Assembly (NCBI RefSeq): GCF_900172335.1
Contig: NZ_FWFX01000018.1
Coordinates: 1 to 64,000, forward strand
Direction: 5' to 3'
DNA: 64,000 nt
From: Roseovarius albus
Lineage (GTDB): Bacteria; Pseudomonadota; Alphaproteobacteria; Rhodobacterales; Rhodobacteraceae
In this document: piece after piece, positions 46,186 through 55,227 of the stretch
Numbering within the stretch: position 1 is the stretch's first letter
How the letters are laid out: the number at the start of each line of letters is the position of its first letter
Translations under genes and position numbers: made by a program
The notes under the pieces: generated by a model
Seen by the model: the letters and a program-made list of their open reading frames with translations, nothing else
The model's database searches: none
What the model was told of the DNA's origin: nothing

Positions 46186-46308
46186 TGGCCTAATCTCCTA
46201 ATGCGCCGGTCGAGCCAAAATCAGGTCAAGCGCTAAAGTCTTGTTGCCGCTTCCACGCGGAAATGTACAGTTTTAGTCGTTTTCAGGGTCCCGATCCCAC
46301 CATCATGT

Positions 46309-47727
46309 TCACTTATCTTCCATGTGCTTGTGGAGGGTATGAGCAATGAGGCTGCCATGCCCAAAGAGTGCGCTATGGCTACGTTGCCGCATGTTTTCTT
46401 GCGGGGGGTTCTTTATCAGCCGCCAGCCCAACCATATCGCGATTGATGCAAAGATAACGCTTCCGAGCGCCTGACCGATCAAAACCCCTTGCGCGCCCAT
46501 CAAAATCCCACCGGCGACGACAAACGGCCAAGTGCCCAAGGTATTCTGCCCCCAACTCAACCACGTCGAATAAGACGGGCGACCCAACGTGTTGAATGAC
46601 GCGCTTGCCACAAAGACTGAGCCACTGAAGAACGATGACAGCGCCAATGGAAAGCAATAGAGGTAAATCAGCTCCCGCGTCAGGTTCTCGGCATTAAAGA
46701 GATCAGCAATCGGGCCACGTAAGGCCAACAATATTGTGGTTATACAGAGCACATAGATCGCAACAAACTTAATGGCATCGAGATACGCGCGTCTAACACG
46801 ATCAACATGGCCGGCCCCGAAATTCTGCCCGATGATCGGCCCAATGGCACCGGATAAAGCCCAGATCACGGAGAAGGCGACGGGTGTCATCCTCCCGATC
46901 ACGGCCATCCCTGCCACCGCCTCTGGCCCGAATTTCGACATTTCGCGGGTCACGATCGCCGTGCCAATTGGCGTTGCCACATTGGCCAGCACGGCCCGAC
47001 TGGCGAAATGTAACATCGTTTGGAGGTCACGCCAGAGCAAGCGCAGGCTTGGAGGGACAAACGTGTTGTACTTGTGCATCGCCGGATAAAGGGCAAGGCC
47101 CAGTGTCACGAACCGTGCGGCCACCGTTGCCCAAGCCGCGCCTGGCAAGTCCATGCCCAGGGCGAAAATGAAGATGGGGTCCAACACCGCATTTGTCAGC
47201 GCCCCGAAAAGGGCTGGGTACATTGCCAGCCGATGCTCGCCGTAGCATCGCAGCGACGCGACTGTGACCATGGACAGGCCCGACACCCAGGTGAAAGGCA
47301 CGACAATCCAAAGATAGGTTGCCGCCAGTTCCGCCACCTGTCCCGTCGCGCCGAGAAGGCCAACGAAAAACTCAACGTTGATCAATAAAATTAGAGGTAT
47401 GGCAACCCCGGTCACCATAACAAGCATCGCTGTGCCTGTGGCATATTCACGGGCCTCCAGCTCATCATCCTCGCCGATTGACCGTGATACCAGAACGCCA
47501 GCTGCGACCGACAGTCCAATATTGATCGCGCTGGTGAAGAACATGAGCGCGCTGGCATAGCCCGCCGCCGCAGCCATTTCCTCATACCCGAGCATCGAAA
47601 TGAATATCAGGTCGATCAGATCAACCGCATAGATCGCCATCAGGCCGACGCTCGCCGTAAATGATGACACCGAAACGTGGCGCATGATACTGCCAGTAGT
47701 AAATTTCGCGTTTTTCCCGGTCGTCAT
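46309..47727 (-). CDS. MATE-family efflux transporter
   Basis: 472 residues with twelve predicted membrane helices in two MatE halves; ISMLGYEEMAAAAGYASALM and VRRAYLDAIKF lie at typical places and SGAIGPIIGQNFGAG marks the start of the second half. Exports cationic drugs or metabolites in exchange for Na+ or H+. Isolated minus-strand gene; substrate unknown. Confidence 0.88.
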   Translation of the reverse strand: MTTGKNAKFTTGSIMRHVSVSSFTASVGLMAIYAVDLIDLIFISMLGYEEMAAAAGYASALMFFTSAINIGLSVAAGVLVSRSIGEDDELEAREYATGTAMLVMVTGVAIPLILLINVEFFVGLLGATGQVAELAATYLWIVVPFTWVSGLSMVTVASLRCYGEHRLAMYPALFGALTNAVLDPIFIFALGMDLPGAAWATVAARFVTLGLALYPAMHKYNTFVPPSLRLLWRDLQTMLHFASRAVLANVATPIGTAIVTREMSKFGPEAVAGMAVIGRMTPVAFSVIWALSGAIGPIIGQNFGAGHVDRVRRAYLDAIKFVAIYVLCITTILLALRGPIADLFNAENLTRELIYLYCFPLALSSFFSGSVFVASASFNTLGRPSYSTWLSWGQNTLGTWPFVVAGGILMGAQGVLIGQALGSVIFASIAIWLGWRLIKNPPQENMRQRSHSALFGHGSLIAHTLHKHMEDK

Positions 47728-47988
47728 CTTAGGTCTTTCTCAGTTGGGCCGGTCATAGACAGCAAAAGCATCCAAGGGCGCATAATTTCCCCGCAACACA
47801 CGACTAATGTACAAAGATTAGGCAGGTGCTGATAGCCTCGGGTTTCATAAGCCCCAAAGCCAATTAGCCTTTTCCAATGAACCAAAATAGTCCTTTGCTG
47901 CGAGTGTAAATCAAGTCGCTATAGGCTCAAAGCAGCAATTGGCGCCAAGAGGACTGGATTGCCTTTGGATTAAAGCTAACCGAACACG

Positions 47989-48483
47989 TCAGGCTCTGAC
48001 CAAATGTGGTGAAGAGTGAATGATTGGCTCAATCGGGCTACCATCATTTTCGGTCGCATGACGGTCGAATGTCTTGAATCCGGATGGAAGAATTGTTCCA
48101 GGGCGAGCTTCAGAGACAAAGATGTGTTTGCTGTTTTCGGGTGTCACCGAAATCGATGTCGGATCATCAAGTGTCCCGGCATAAATCCCCAAACGATCTG
48201 GCCAGCGCTCAAAGCTCAGCGCCAGTTTGGTCCCGCATTCCGAACAGAAATGAACGTGTATGTTCTTACCGCTGCCGTCCGAAGGAAGAGTGTAGACGGC
48301 AGGATTTCCTTCGATAAATGCAAAGTCCTCGTGTTCGAATATGGGCTCGATCATTCGGTCTGAACCGGTCGCACGCTGGCAGAAACGGCAATAACATATC
48401 GTCACCCAAAGCGGTTCACTGCCAGTATCGTATCTTACTTTTCCGCAAATGCAGCGACCTGTATACCCAACCGACATATCCAC
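47989..48483 (-). CDS. GFA-family zinc protein, second copy
   Basis: 164 residues with the GFA cysteine sets GRCICGKVRYD, ICYCRFCQRATGSD and HFCSECGTKLALS. About 20 residues longer than the copy at 16 kb and only distantly related. The ATG at 48477 is an equally good start. Function unknown beyond zinc binding. Confidence 0.8.
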   Translation of the reverse strand: MDMSVGYTGRCICGKVRYDTGSEPLWVTICYCRFCQRATGSDRMIEPIFEHEDFAFIEGNPAVYTLPSDGSGKNIHVHFCSECGTKLALSFERWPDRLGIYAGTLDDPTSISVTPENSKHIFVSEARPGTILPSGFKTFDRHATENDGSPIEPIIHSSPHLVRA

Positions 48484-48701
48484 TCCCGCTCATTTGTTTC
48501 ATAAATATCGCCCGTGGGCATAGCCCTATACAGACGGCGTTAACTTCATTTCGGGACGTACGCTAAGATCCCAAGGCAGACGTTCCTTTTGTACTCGTCA
48601 GCCAAATGATCTCTAGGCTGAACTTTAGGTAACGATAGGGAAATCGCTATTTGCCGTAAACCGGACATATGCTCTGCCCGTCCATATCGACGTGGGCGAC
48701 T

Positions 48702-50273
48702 TTATTGTTTCTTGGTGGCGTTTGCATCGTGGACCAATGTCTGCAAGACGTCCCGCAGTTTCCTGCGGGTTTTCTCATCCAAAATCTTCAGATCAACCGT
48801 CAACTGATTGCCGTCTGGAGTTTCTTGAATCGCATTAACTCGTGGCGCAGAGTTTTCAGGCACGATCACGTAAGGCACTACCTCGCGCGCGATGCCTTTG
48901 AATGCAACAGATTCCAGAGGTGTCGCGTTAACAATGTCCTTCACATGGGCATAGGTTTCAAAACTAAGCACAATACCACCAGGATCAGCGATGCTTTCTA
49001 GGCGAGCGGCCAAGTTGGCCTCAGCGCCAATTATTGTGTAATCCATCCGATCCGCCGAACCGAAATTCCCCACGTTGCAGTATCCGGTATTTATACCCAT
49101 GCGGGCACGAAACGGGTGTTCCAAACCTTTTTCGTGCCAGGTTTGCTCCAACTCTTGCAATCGGTGCTGCATATCCAGCGCCATTCGAACGCAAGCGCGT
49201 GCGTCTTCCGCCGTTCCCTTAGTCTCAGGATCGCCGAAAAATGCTACGATGGCATCACCGATAAACTTGTCAACTGTCGCGCCATGCGCCTCGGCGATCT
49301 GCGCCATCTCTGTGAAGTAATTGTTCAACAACTCAGTCAATTCTTCCGGCTGTAGTTGTTCAGTGGTCGCAGTGAAGTCTTTTATGTCCGAGAAAAAAAC
49401 TGTTAGTTTTTTTCGTTCTGTCGAGATCGAAGCATCCTTTTCGCCGGAGAAAATCGATTTGTAGACTTGAGGTGAGAGATACTTCGATATCTTTACAGAT
49501 ATGTCTGCCAGAAATTCATTGTTGGCAGCCAGCTCCTCATTCACTAGGGAAAATTTGCCGGCGAGCCTGTATTGCATGATCGAAAATAACGCACCAATGG
49601 TGCCTGCAACGCCCAAGTATCCTAGCAGCCACTTGAATGTCCAAATGTTCAAAGCAATCGGTTGATTTACAGAAACGGTTTGAATGCCTCTGACGTCCCC
49701 CACTTCCCAGTCAGACTTTGCACTTTCTACATGCCCATTGTGACAAGAGACGCAGGAACCTGACATAACCACGGGGGTTGCGAGCGTTATTTTCTGGTTC
49801 CAAAGCTTGCCAGAATTTTGAACCAGCACGTCGTTTTCAGGATTGGATCGGAAGCTTGCCAGCGCCATCGTCTCAAATTCATCGAGCCTATGCTGCGGCC
49901 TGCTTTTGAAGGGGAAATCGGAAACAAAGCGATACTTGACGGCACCTTCTGAGCTTCCAATTGCATCGCCTAATTCAATCGATAGCGTGGCCGGGATCGG
50001 GATTGCTCCGCTGACTTCTCCGTAGTTGTGCAGCAACTGCGTATTTCCGTCAGACGCCAAAATTCGACCAACGACATTTTGCGCGTAGTAAGATCTCACG
50101 CTCGAAATGATGTTATTCAAACTCGTCGCTTGCCGCCGCATATTCTGGTCAGACAGGTTTCTGAGGTCGAGCCAGATAGCAATTGGCAATGCTATCAGAG
50201 CAGTCGCGACCAGAGCGAAAAGCCAGGACGGGCGAGTCAGAAAAAATTTTCCAATTGCGTCCATCCCGTCCAC
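48702..50273 (-). CDS. Membrane adenylate cyclase with periplasmic haem-c (Tll0287/DUF3365-like) sensor
   Basis: 523 residues: membrane helix at about 15-35, periplasmic domain 40-208 containing a c-type haem motif C174-VS-C177-H178, second helix 210-232, then a class III cyclase domain from about 285. Catalytic residues are complete: D296 (FFSDIKDF), K336 and D340 (DKFIGDA), RMDYTIIG and NLAAR, predicting cAMP synthesis. The periplasmic domain resembles DUF3365 haem sensors, so redox or gas (NO/O2) sensing is likely. Divergent from the ycaO operon. Confidence 0.85.
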   Translation of the reverse strand: MDGMDAIGKFFLTRPSWLFALVATALIALPIAIWLDLRNLSDQNMRRQATSLNNIISSVRSYYAQNVVGRILASDGNTQLLHNYGEVSGAIPIPATLSIELGDAIGSSEGAVKYRFVSDFPFKSRPQHRLDEFETMALASFRSNPENDVLVQNSGKLWNQKITLATPVVMSGSCVSCHNGHVESAKSDWEVGDVRGIQTVSVNQPIALNIWTFKWLLGYLGVAGTIGALFSIMQYRLAGKFSLVNEELAANNEFLADISVKISKYLSPQVYKSIFSGEKDASISTERKKLTVFFSDIKDFTATTEQLQPEELTELLNNYFTEMAQIAEAHGATVDKFIGDAIVAFFGDPETKGTAEDARACVRMALDMQHRLQELEQTWHEKGLEHPFRARMGINTGYCNVGNFGSADRMDYTIIGAEANLAARLESIADPGGIVLSFETYAHVKDIVNATPLESVAFKGIAREVVPYVIVPENSAPRVNAIQETPDGNQLTVDLKILDEKTRRKLRDVLQTLVHDANATKKQ

Positions 50274-50548
50274 CTCAATTTGCTAATTTTTCACTATACA
50301 CGAAAAAGGAATTTCTAGGAATTTGTCTCTGGTTGGACAGAGCGGCGGTATGGTTGAGTCTGAAATTTCACCTTGCGACAGGGTGTCGAGAAAGTTTTGA
50401 ATGCGTTGAATAGCGGCCAATGACAGGCAGTACCCTTTGGCTCGCATGCATTCTCTCGCCCGAAAGCAGACGGCCTTGGCTGTTAACGCAGATTGAATTT
50501 ACTCAGTGGCGCATTTCGCTTTGCGCAAAACCATGTTTACATGTTTGT

Positions 50549-51778
50549 ATGGCGGCTTTTATGAACACCACGCTTAAGACTTACACCGACGGCACGCACC
50601 GTGTCATTTCCCCAGCCCAGACGGTCCAGAATGCACTTCCCCATCTGGCGACCATGGGTATCACGCGGGTGGCAAATGTTACCGGGCTCGACCGGATAGG
50701 CATACCAGTGGTCAACGCGATTAGACCCAATTCACGGTCCCTGTCGGTCTCACAAGGAAAGGGATTAAGCTTGATGGCCGCCAAGGCCTCGGCGATCATG
50801 GAGGCGATTGAGGGGTTTCATGCAGAAGAGATAGACCTGCCTCTGCTCAAGGGCAGCTACGCCGATCTGGTAACAAGTAAACGGCTGATTGACACGCACA
50901 GCCTGGCGTATCTGCGAGGGACAAGGTTTGATCCTCACCGGTCAATTACTTGGATAAAAGGTCTGGATTTGATTTCCGATGACGACGTTTGGTTGCCATA
51001 TGAATTGGTGCATACCGACTACACCTTGCCCCGGTCGCCAAACGCAGGTTGCTTTGTCGCAAGTACTAATGGTCTAGCCTCGGGCAATCACCCAATAGAA
51101 GCGATCAATCACGGCATTTGCGAAGTGATCGAGCGCGATGCGCAGACCATTTGGGAACACCTACCCTTTGACCGGAAAGCCGAGACGCTGGTGGATCTGG
51201 ACAGCGTGACGGACAAGGATTGCCGGTTCGTCATCGAGGCGTTGCAAACCGCGGGTATGTCAGTGGGGGTGTGGGATATGACAGGCGACATTGGGGTCGC
51301 TACCTTTCACTGCCTGATCACGGATGCACGGATTGAGGGCGGTCATTCCGGTGGCGGTGCCGGCACGCATCCCAGCCGTGATGTCGCATTGTTGCGCGCC
51401 CTGACTGAAGCTGTTCAGGTGCGCACGAACTACATTACCGGCGCCCGCGATGATCTGCGACATGACGAGTACGAGGCCGCGGGAGTCTTCGAAAAAAACC
51501 ATTATGCGCAAGCTTTGATGGCTGCGCTACCCGATCAGTTGGTTCAGTTCGAAAACGTACCATCGCAAGTATCCGAAGCGCTGGAAGATGACCTGAACTG
51601 GCTCCTTAGGCGACTCGTATCTGTTGGGGTCGAAGAGGCCGTTACCGTCGATCTGACAAAATCGGAGTTCAACTTTCCGGTACATCGCGTCGTCATCCCC
51701 GGTCTGGAAGGCCCGCATGATCACGACGATTATTGTCCGGGTGTCCGTGCACGTCGGCGCATGGATTTTACTCGATGA
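50549..51778 (+). CDS. YcaO-domain ATP-dependent peptide backbone cyclodehydratase/thioamide synthetase
   Basis: 409 residues from the ATG at 50549 (MAAFMNTTLK); 50561 is also possible, and no strong ribosome site separates them. The YcaO ATP-binding residues are visible: S81, E85, E88 in SAIMEAIEGF and E192-x-x-E195-R196 in CEVIERDA. The enzyme phosphorylates peptide amide oxygens; with a TfuA partner the product is a thioamide. The TfuA gene overlaps its stop (ATGA). No E1-like partner or dehydrogenase is present, so azoline formation is less likely. First gene of a four-gene unit ending in a repeat-bearing candidate precursor. Confidence 0.88.
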   Translation: MAAFMNTTLKTYTDGTHRVISPAQTVQNALPHLATMGITRVANVTGLDRIGIPVVNAIRPNSRSLSVSQGKGLSLMAAKASAIMEAIEGFHAEEIDLPLLKGSYADLVTSKRLIDTHSLAYLRGTRFDPHRSITWIKGLDLISDDDVWLPYELVHTDYTLPRSPNAGCFVASTNGLASGNHPIEAINHGICEVIERDAQTIWEHLPFDRKAETLVDLDSVTDKDCRFVIEALQTAGMSVGVWDMTGDIGVATFHCLITDARIEGGHSGGGAGTHPSRDVALLRALTEAVQVRTNYITGARDDLRHDEYEAAGVFEKNHYAQALMAALPDQLVQFENVPSQVSEALEDDLNWLLRRLVSVGVEEAVTVDLTKSEFNFPVHRVVIPGLEGPHDHDDYCPGVRARRRMDFTR

Positions 51779-53088
51779 TCGCCGTTTTTTCTGGTCCCAC
51801 GATTAGCACCTCAGACGTGCAGAAGGCGTTGCCGGGCGCTGACGTGCGCACACCAGCGCGCACCGGTGATATATACGCGGTATGCCAGCAACAGGCGTCG
51901 GCTATAGGTCTGATCGACGGGTTCTTCGAAGGTGTTCCTTCAGTCTGGCACAAAGAGATCCTTTGGGCACTTGATCAGGGTATTCCAGTTTTCGGCGCCT
52001 CGAGCATGGGGGCTTTGCGGGCAGCCGAATTGCATTCGTTCGGTATGACCGGAGTGGGACGGATATTCGAAGCCTATCGGGATGGCAAATTGGAAGACGA
52101 TGACGAAGTCGCTCTACGCCATGGGCCGCAGGAACTGGGATATGTTGCGGTCTCGGAGCCGATGGTTAACATTCGTGCTTCATTGGATCATGCCGTTGCT
52201 GCGGGTGTTGTGGATAGTGCCGTAGCATCTGACTTGACTGCCCTGGCAAAGGCCACAAATTTTCCTGATCGGTCCTGGGAGACGGTGTTTGACCAAGCTA
52301 CGGATCAGGGTTTGGACTCAGATACCTTGGGAAATTTGCAATCCTGGCTGACATCAGGGCGAGTGGACCAGAAGCATTTGGATGCGTTGGAGATGCTCTC
52401 GGTCATGGCGCGCATGAGCGAGGACGATGCCAAAGCAAAAGACAGGTCGTTCGAATTTCAGCACACTGTGATGTGGGAAGCTTTGACGCGGACGCATCGC
52501 GCCAAAGTACCGAGCCTAGAGATGCAGCTGATCTTCGATCAAGTGCGGCGCGACCCCAACCGATATCAGGACCTGCGCAGTCGAGCTGCCGCCGGCCTTG
52601 TATCTGCACAGGTGCAAGATGTACCGCAATCAGCTGTCGATCATGCCATGACACGGTTTCGAAAAGACGAGCGGCTCTTCACTGGGGCCTCTCTTAATGC
52701 ATGGTTGACCGCCAACAATCTAGGCCTGTCCGGACTGCAACAGCGCTTCAGAGAGGAACTGCAATTGTCCACAGCGATCTCGGCAAACCCGGAGGCGTTT
52801 CGCGCAGCATTGATTGCAGAGTTGAAAACCGAAGGATCCTATGGCGCGCTTTTGGCCCAGGCCAGAAAGATGGCCGAGAGGCTTGAGGAGTCCGGGTTTC
52901 GAAACCCTGCTCTGAACGATTTGGGACTTTCCCCGGCCACGATACTGTTTTGGTTCTTCGAAGATCTGAACCGCTCATCCGTGCCCGATGATCTGGACGA
53001 TTACCTCTACAGAAACGACTTTGCGGATCGGTTGGAATTCGAACAAATGATGGCGCGGGCGTTTGTCCTGTGGCAAAATCAAGGATAG
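51775..53088 (+). CDS. TfuA-like protein (partner of YcaO)
   Basis: 437 residues from ATG 51775, overlapping the ycaO stop by 4 nt. The N-terminal ~220 residues are the TfuA domain: IAVFSGPTIS, LIDGFFEGVPSVWHKEILWA (48-67) and VFGASSMGALRAAEL (72-86). The C-terminal half is helical and not assigned. TfuA proteins enable YcaO thioamidation, probably by delivering sulfide, as in thioviridamide, thiovarsolin and methyl-coenzyme M reductase modification. Tight coupling to ycaO supports a working pair. Confidence 0.88.
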   Translation: MIAVFSGPTISTSDVQKALPGADVRTPARTGDIYAVCQQQASAIGLIDGFFEGVPSVWHKEILWALDQGIPVFGASSMGALRAAELHSFGMTGVGRIFEAYRDGKLEDDDEVALRHGPQELGYVAVSEPMVNIRASLDHAVAAGVVDSAVASDLTALAKATNFPDRSWETVFDQATDQGLDSDTLGNLQSWLTSGRVDQKHLDALEMLSVMARMSEDDAKAKDRSFEFQHTVMWEALTRTHRAKVPSLEMQLIFDQVRRDPNRYQDLRSRAAAGLVSAQVQDVPQSAVDHAMTRFRKDERLFTGASLNAWLTANNLGLSGLQQRFREELQLSTAISANPEAFRAALIAELKTEGSYGALLAQARKMAERLEESGFRNPALNDLGLSPATILFWFFEDLNRSSVPDDLDDYLYRNDFADRLEFEQMMARAFVLWQNQG

Positions 53089-53141
53089 CGCGGCAAAGAA
53101 CCAGACCAGAGTTTCACCGCGCCCAATAGGGGTTGGATCGT

Positions 53142-54497
53142 TTGGGATACGTTGAAACTGAACATACAGGTGGCACGCGGTTCCGACTTTTCCCGCAACT
53201 ACCTTCGCTTGATCAGCAGGAGGAGCCCGAAACGGTTTGGGTCTCTTCTCCGGCCGGATCCCTGTTGCCTGGCCCAGCAGATCATCGCATGTATGTTATC
53301 GACCCTGTTGGGAAAGAACGAGCCTACGGCTATTATCCCGGACCTGGCGGGGCGACCTTCCACTATCGCCCGCCTTGGCCGGGGCCAATGCTGCCAGAGG
53401 CGCATCCAAGCCCGGATGGCCACTTCGATCACCTGGAACTCGGCACCTACCAGTTTGAACAAGCCCACGCCTTTGGCTCCATCCGTTTCACCATGGATAT
53501 CTGGGAGCGGTATTTCGAGCGGCGTCTGGAATGGCATTTCCAGGACTATTACGACCGGTTGGAAATCCTATTTCTGCGCGGGCTGGATAATGCGTTTGCC
53601 GGATTCGGATCAATTGAGATCGGCTCTTACACACTAAAAACCGGGGAGTTGGTGGAGTTTGGCATGAGCTTTGACATCCTGTCTCACGAGCTTGGGCACC
53701 TCATCATTTACAATGAGATCGGACTGCCCGGAAAAGTGGAAGTCGATGGAGAGTATTTCGGCTTTCACGAATCCGCAGCCGACATGGTCGCGTTGATTTC
53801 CCTTCTGCATTTTGACAGCGCTGTCGTGGGCTTGCTGGAGGCCAGCAGCGGCAACCTGTATTCTTACAACCGGCTAAACCGGTTCGGCGAGGTGTCGAAC
53901 CATGGACAATTACGGTCAGCTTCAAACGAAAAAACACTCTACGAGTTTGCTGAAGGCTGGGTGCATGAGCACCGGCTCTCGCAAGTGCTGACTGGCGCGC
54001 TTTTCGATATCTGGGTGGATATCTTCCACGAACATCTTCTCGAGGGCCATCTGATTTCCGAAGAGCTGGAGGATCTTTCCGACCAACTGGAAGGCGACCC
54101 CGAGTACCAGAAAATCATCCAACCGCTCTTTGATCACGCCTATTCCGAAAACCCCGGGGGATTTGCAGACGCACTGGTCGCATCGCGCGATTACATGGGT
54201 TTCGCCATGGCCGCTATCTGGGAACGGCTGACCATCGAGACACTGGATTTCGCGGATGTCTATGAGACCTTTCTGGAAGTCGATTCTGACATGACCGGCG
54301 GGCGGTTTCACCGGATTATTCACCTCAATATGCGGCGACGCGGGATTGGAGTGATCAAAGCTGGCCCACGTCTGGCTCCGCCGGATGAAACAAGTCATGC
54401 CTTCTCTGACCGCACAGCGGTTCCGGAGGACGCACAGCATCGGTGTTCCCGTCACCTGCCGTATTCGCTCCGTAGGGATATCGCCAAACGCCCATAG
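53142..54497 (+). CDS. Cytosolic gluzincin-type zinc metalloprotease, candidate leader peptidase
   Basis: About 451 residues from TTG 53142, chosen because AGGGG lies 9 nt upstream (TTG 53133 sits too close to it). HELGH (H185-H189, numbered from 53133) and a downstream HESAAD with E213 resemble the HExxH...NExxSD zinc site of thermolysin-like gluzincins. No signal peptide or membrane helix, so it acts in the cytoplasm. It lies 44-53 nt after tfuA and about 110 nt before the repeat protein. Cleavage of the modified precursor is the natural inference; closer family not recognised. Confidence 0.65.
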   Translation: MGYVETEHTGGTRFRLFPQLPSLDQQEEPETVWVSSPAGSLLPGPADHRMYVIDPVGKERAYGYYPGPGGATFHYRPPWPGPMLPEAHPSPDGHFDHLELGTYQFEQAHAFGSIRFTMDIWERYFERRLEWHFQDYYDRLEILFLRGLDNAFAGFGSIEIGSYTLKTGELVEFGMSFDILSHELGHLIIYNEIGLPGKVEVDGEYFGFHESAADMVALISLLHFDSAVVGLLEASSGNLYSYNRLNRFGEVSNHGQLRSASNEKTLYEFAEGWVHEHRLSQVLTGALFDIWVDIFHEHLLEGHLISEELEDLSDQLEGDPEYQKIIQPLFDHAYSENPGGFADALVASRDYMGFAMAAIWERLTIETLDFADVYETFLEVDSDMTGGRFHRIIHLNMRRRGIGVIKAGPRLAPPDETSHAFSDRTAVPEDAQHRCSRHLPYSLRRDIAKRP

Positions 54498-54606
54498 CGA
54501 GTGCACTGCGGCACAGGAAAATACTGACATGACGTAGGGTTATGTGCAAATATGGTCATGAAGGTGGGCACGAATAGACCTGCAAGCGCTTAGGGAGTTA
54601 TAGAAA

Positions 54607-55203
54607 ATGGGTGACAGACTAGTTAACTTTTCAACGATTCTGCTCTTCGGTCGGATTATGGATGACCTAGTTTACAGCTGGGATGACGGCCCCAACAAAC
54701 CAAAGCTCGACGACAACGGAGACCCCATAGAACAAACGAAACGCCCTGACCAAGACGACGCAATGAACTTCGTCGATTCCCAACTGGCAGCCAAAAATGC
54801 CCAGTTTGCACGCATCTTCGGCTTCAGCTTCGAAGGGCAGTATTATGATCTGGCGCGTCCACAGATTTTTCTGGTGCACGGAGACGGTGCACCTGCGGAA
54901 GATGCACAGGCGGTCAAGGATCGCGGACGCGGCAGCGTGGATCAGGCAGGGCTTGCCCGGCGCAACGTGAAGTTTGCCGATGACCTTCTTGTCTGGGCCT
55001 ATGAAAAATCCGATTTCTCGGTCCGCCTGGATCCCAATATCGGCCCCCTTGATCAAATCCTGCTGGAGGCAGAGTTAGGCCAAGACGGCGGCGGCTATAG
55101 CGGCGGCAAAGCGTACAGCGGTGGCAAGGCCTATAGCGGTGGCAAGGCGTACAGCGGAGGGAAGGCCTATAGCGGCGGCAAAGCCTTTGGAGGCAGCGAC
55201 TGA
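54607..55203 (+). CDS. Repeat-tailed protein, candidate RiPP precursor with five YSGGKA core units
   Basis: 198 residues, ribosome site TAGGGAG 9 nt before the ATG. Residues 1-158 form an acidic, apparently folded region (for example FARIFGFSFEGQYYDLARPQ) of no family I know. Residues 164-193 are five exact YSGGKA hexapeptides, ending FGGSD. The position after ycaO, tfuA and a protease, and the abrupt low-complexity tail, fit a long leader followed by a multi-copy core, as in thiovarsolin. It could instead be a structural or adhesive protein unrelated to YcaO. Confidence 0.6.
   Translation: MGDRLVNFSTILLFGRIMDDLVYSWDDGPNKPKLDDNGDPIEQTKRPDQDDAMNFVDSQLAAKNAQFARIFGFSFEGQYYDLARPQIFLVHGDGAPAEDAQAVKDRGRGSVDQAGLARRNVKFADDLLVWAYEKSDFSVRLDPNIGPLDQILLEAELGQDGGGYSGGKAYSGGKAYSGGKAYSGGKAYSGGKAFGGSD
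55096..55185 (+). repeat. Five tandem 18-bp coding repeats (YSGGKA)
   Basis: Each 18-nt unit encodes Tyr-Ser-Gly-Gly-Lys-Ala. Third positions vary (tat/tac, ggc/ggt/gga, aaa/aag, gcg/gcc) while the amino acids never do, so the peptide has been under selection rather than copied by recent slippage. Confidence 0.95.
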
Positions 55204-55227
55204 TCGCATCTCAAATGTTTTGAGGGC

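Noticed and set aside
50420..50548. 43-codon N-terminal extension of YcaO
   Set aside because: The extension has no YcaO homology and reads like intergenic sequence; the family-like part starts near 50549-50561.
55096..55185. Tandem repeat considered as CRISPR or satellite DNA
   Set aside because: There are no spacers, the unit is a multiple of three, and variation is confined to synonymous positions of a coding frame.
55210..55224. CTCAAA-TGT-TTTGAG hairpin as terminator of the repeat gene
   Set aside because: Only a 6-bp AT-rich stem with no following T-run on either strand; too weak to call.
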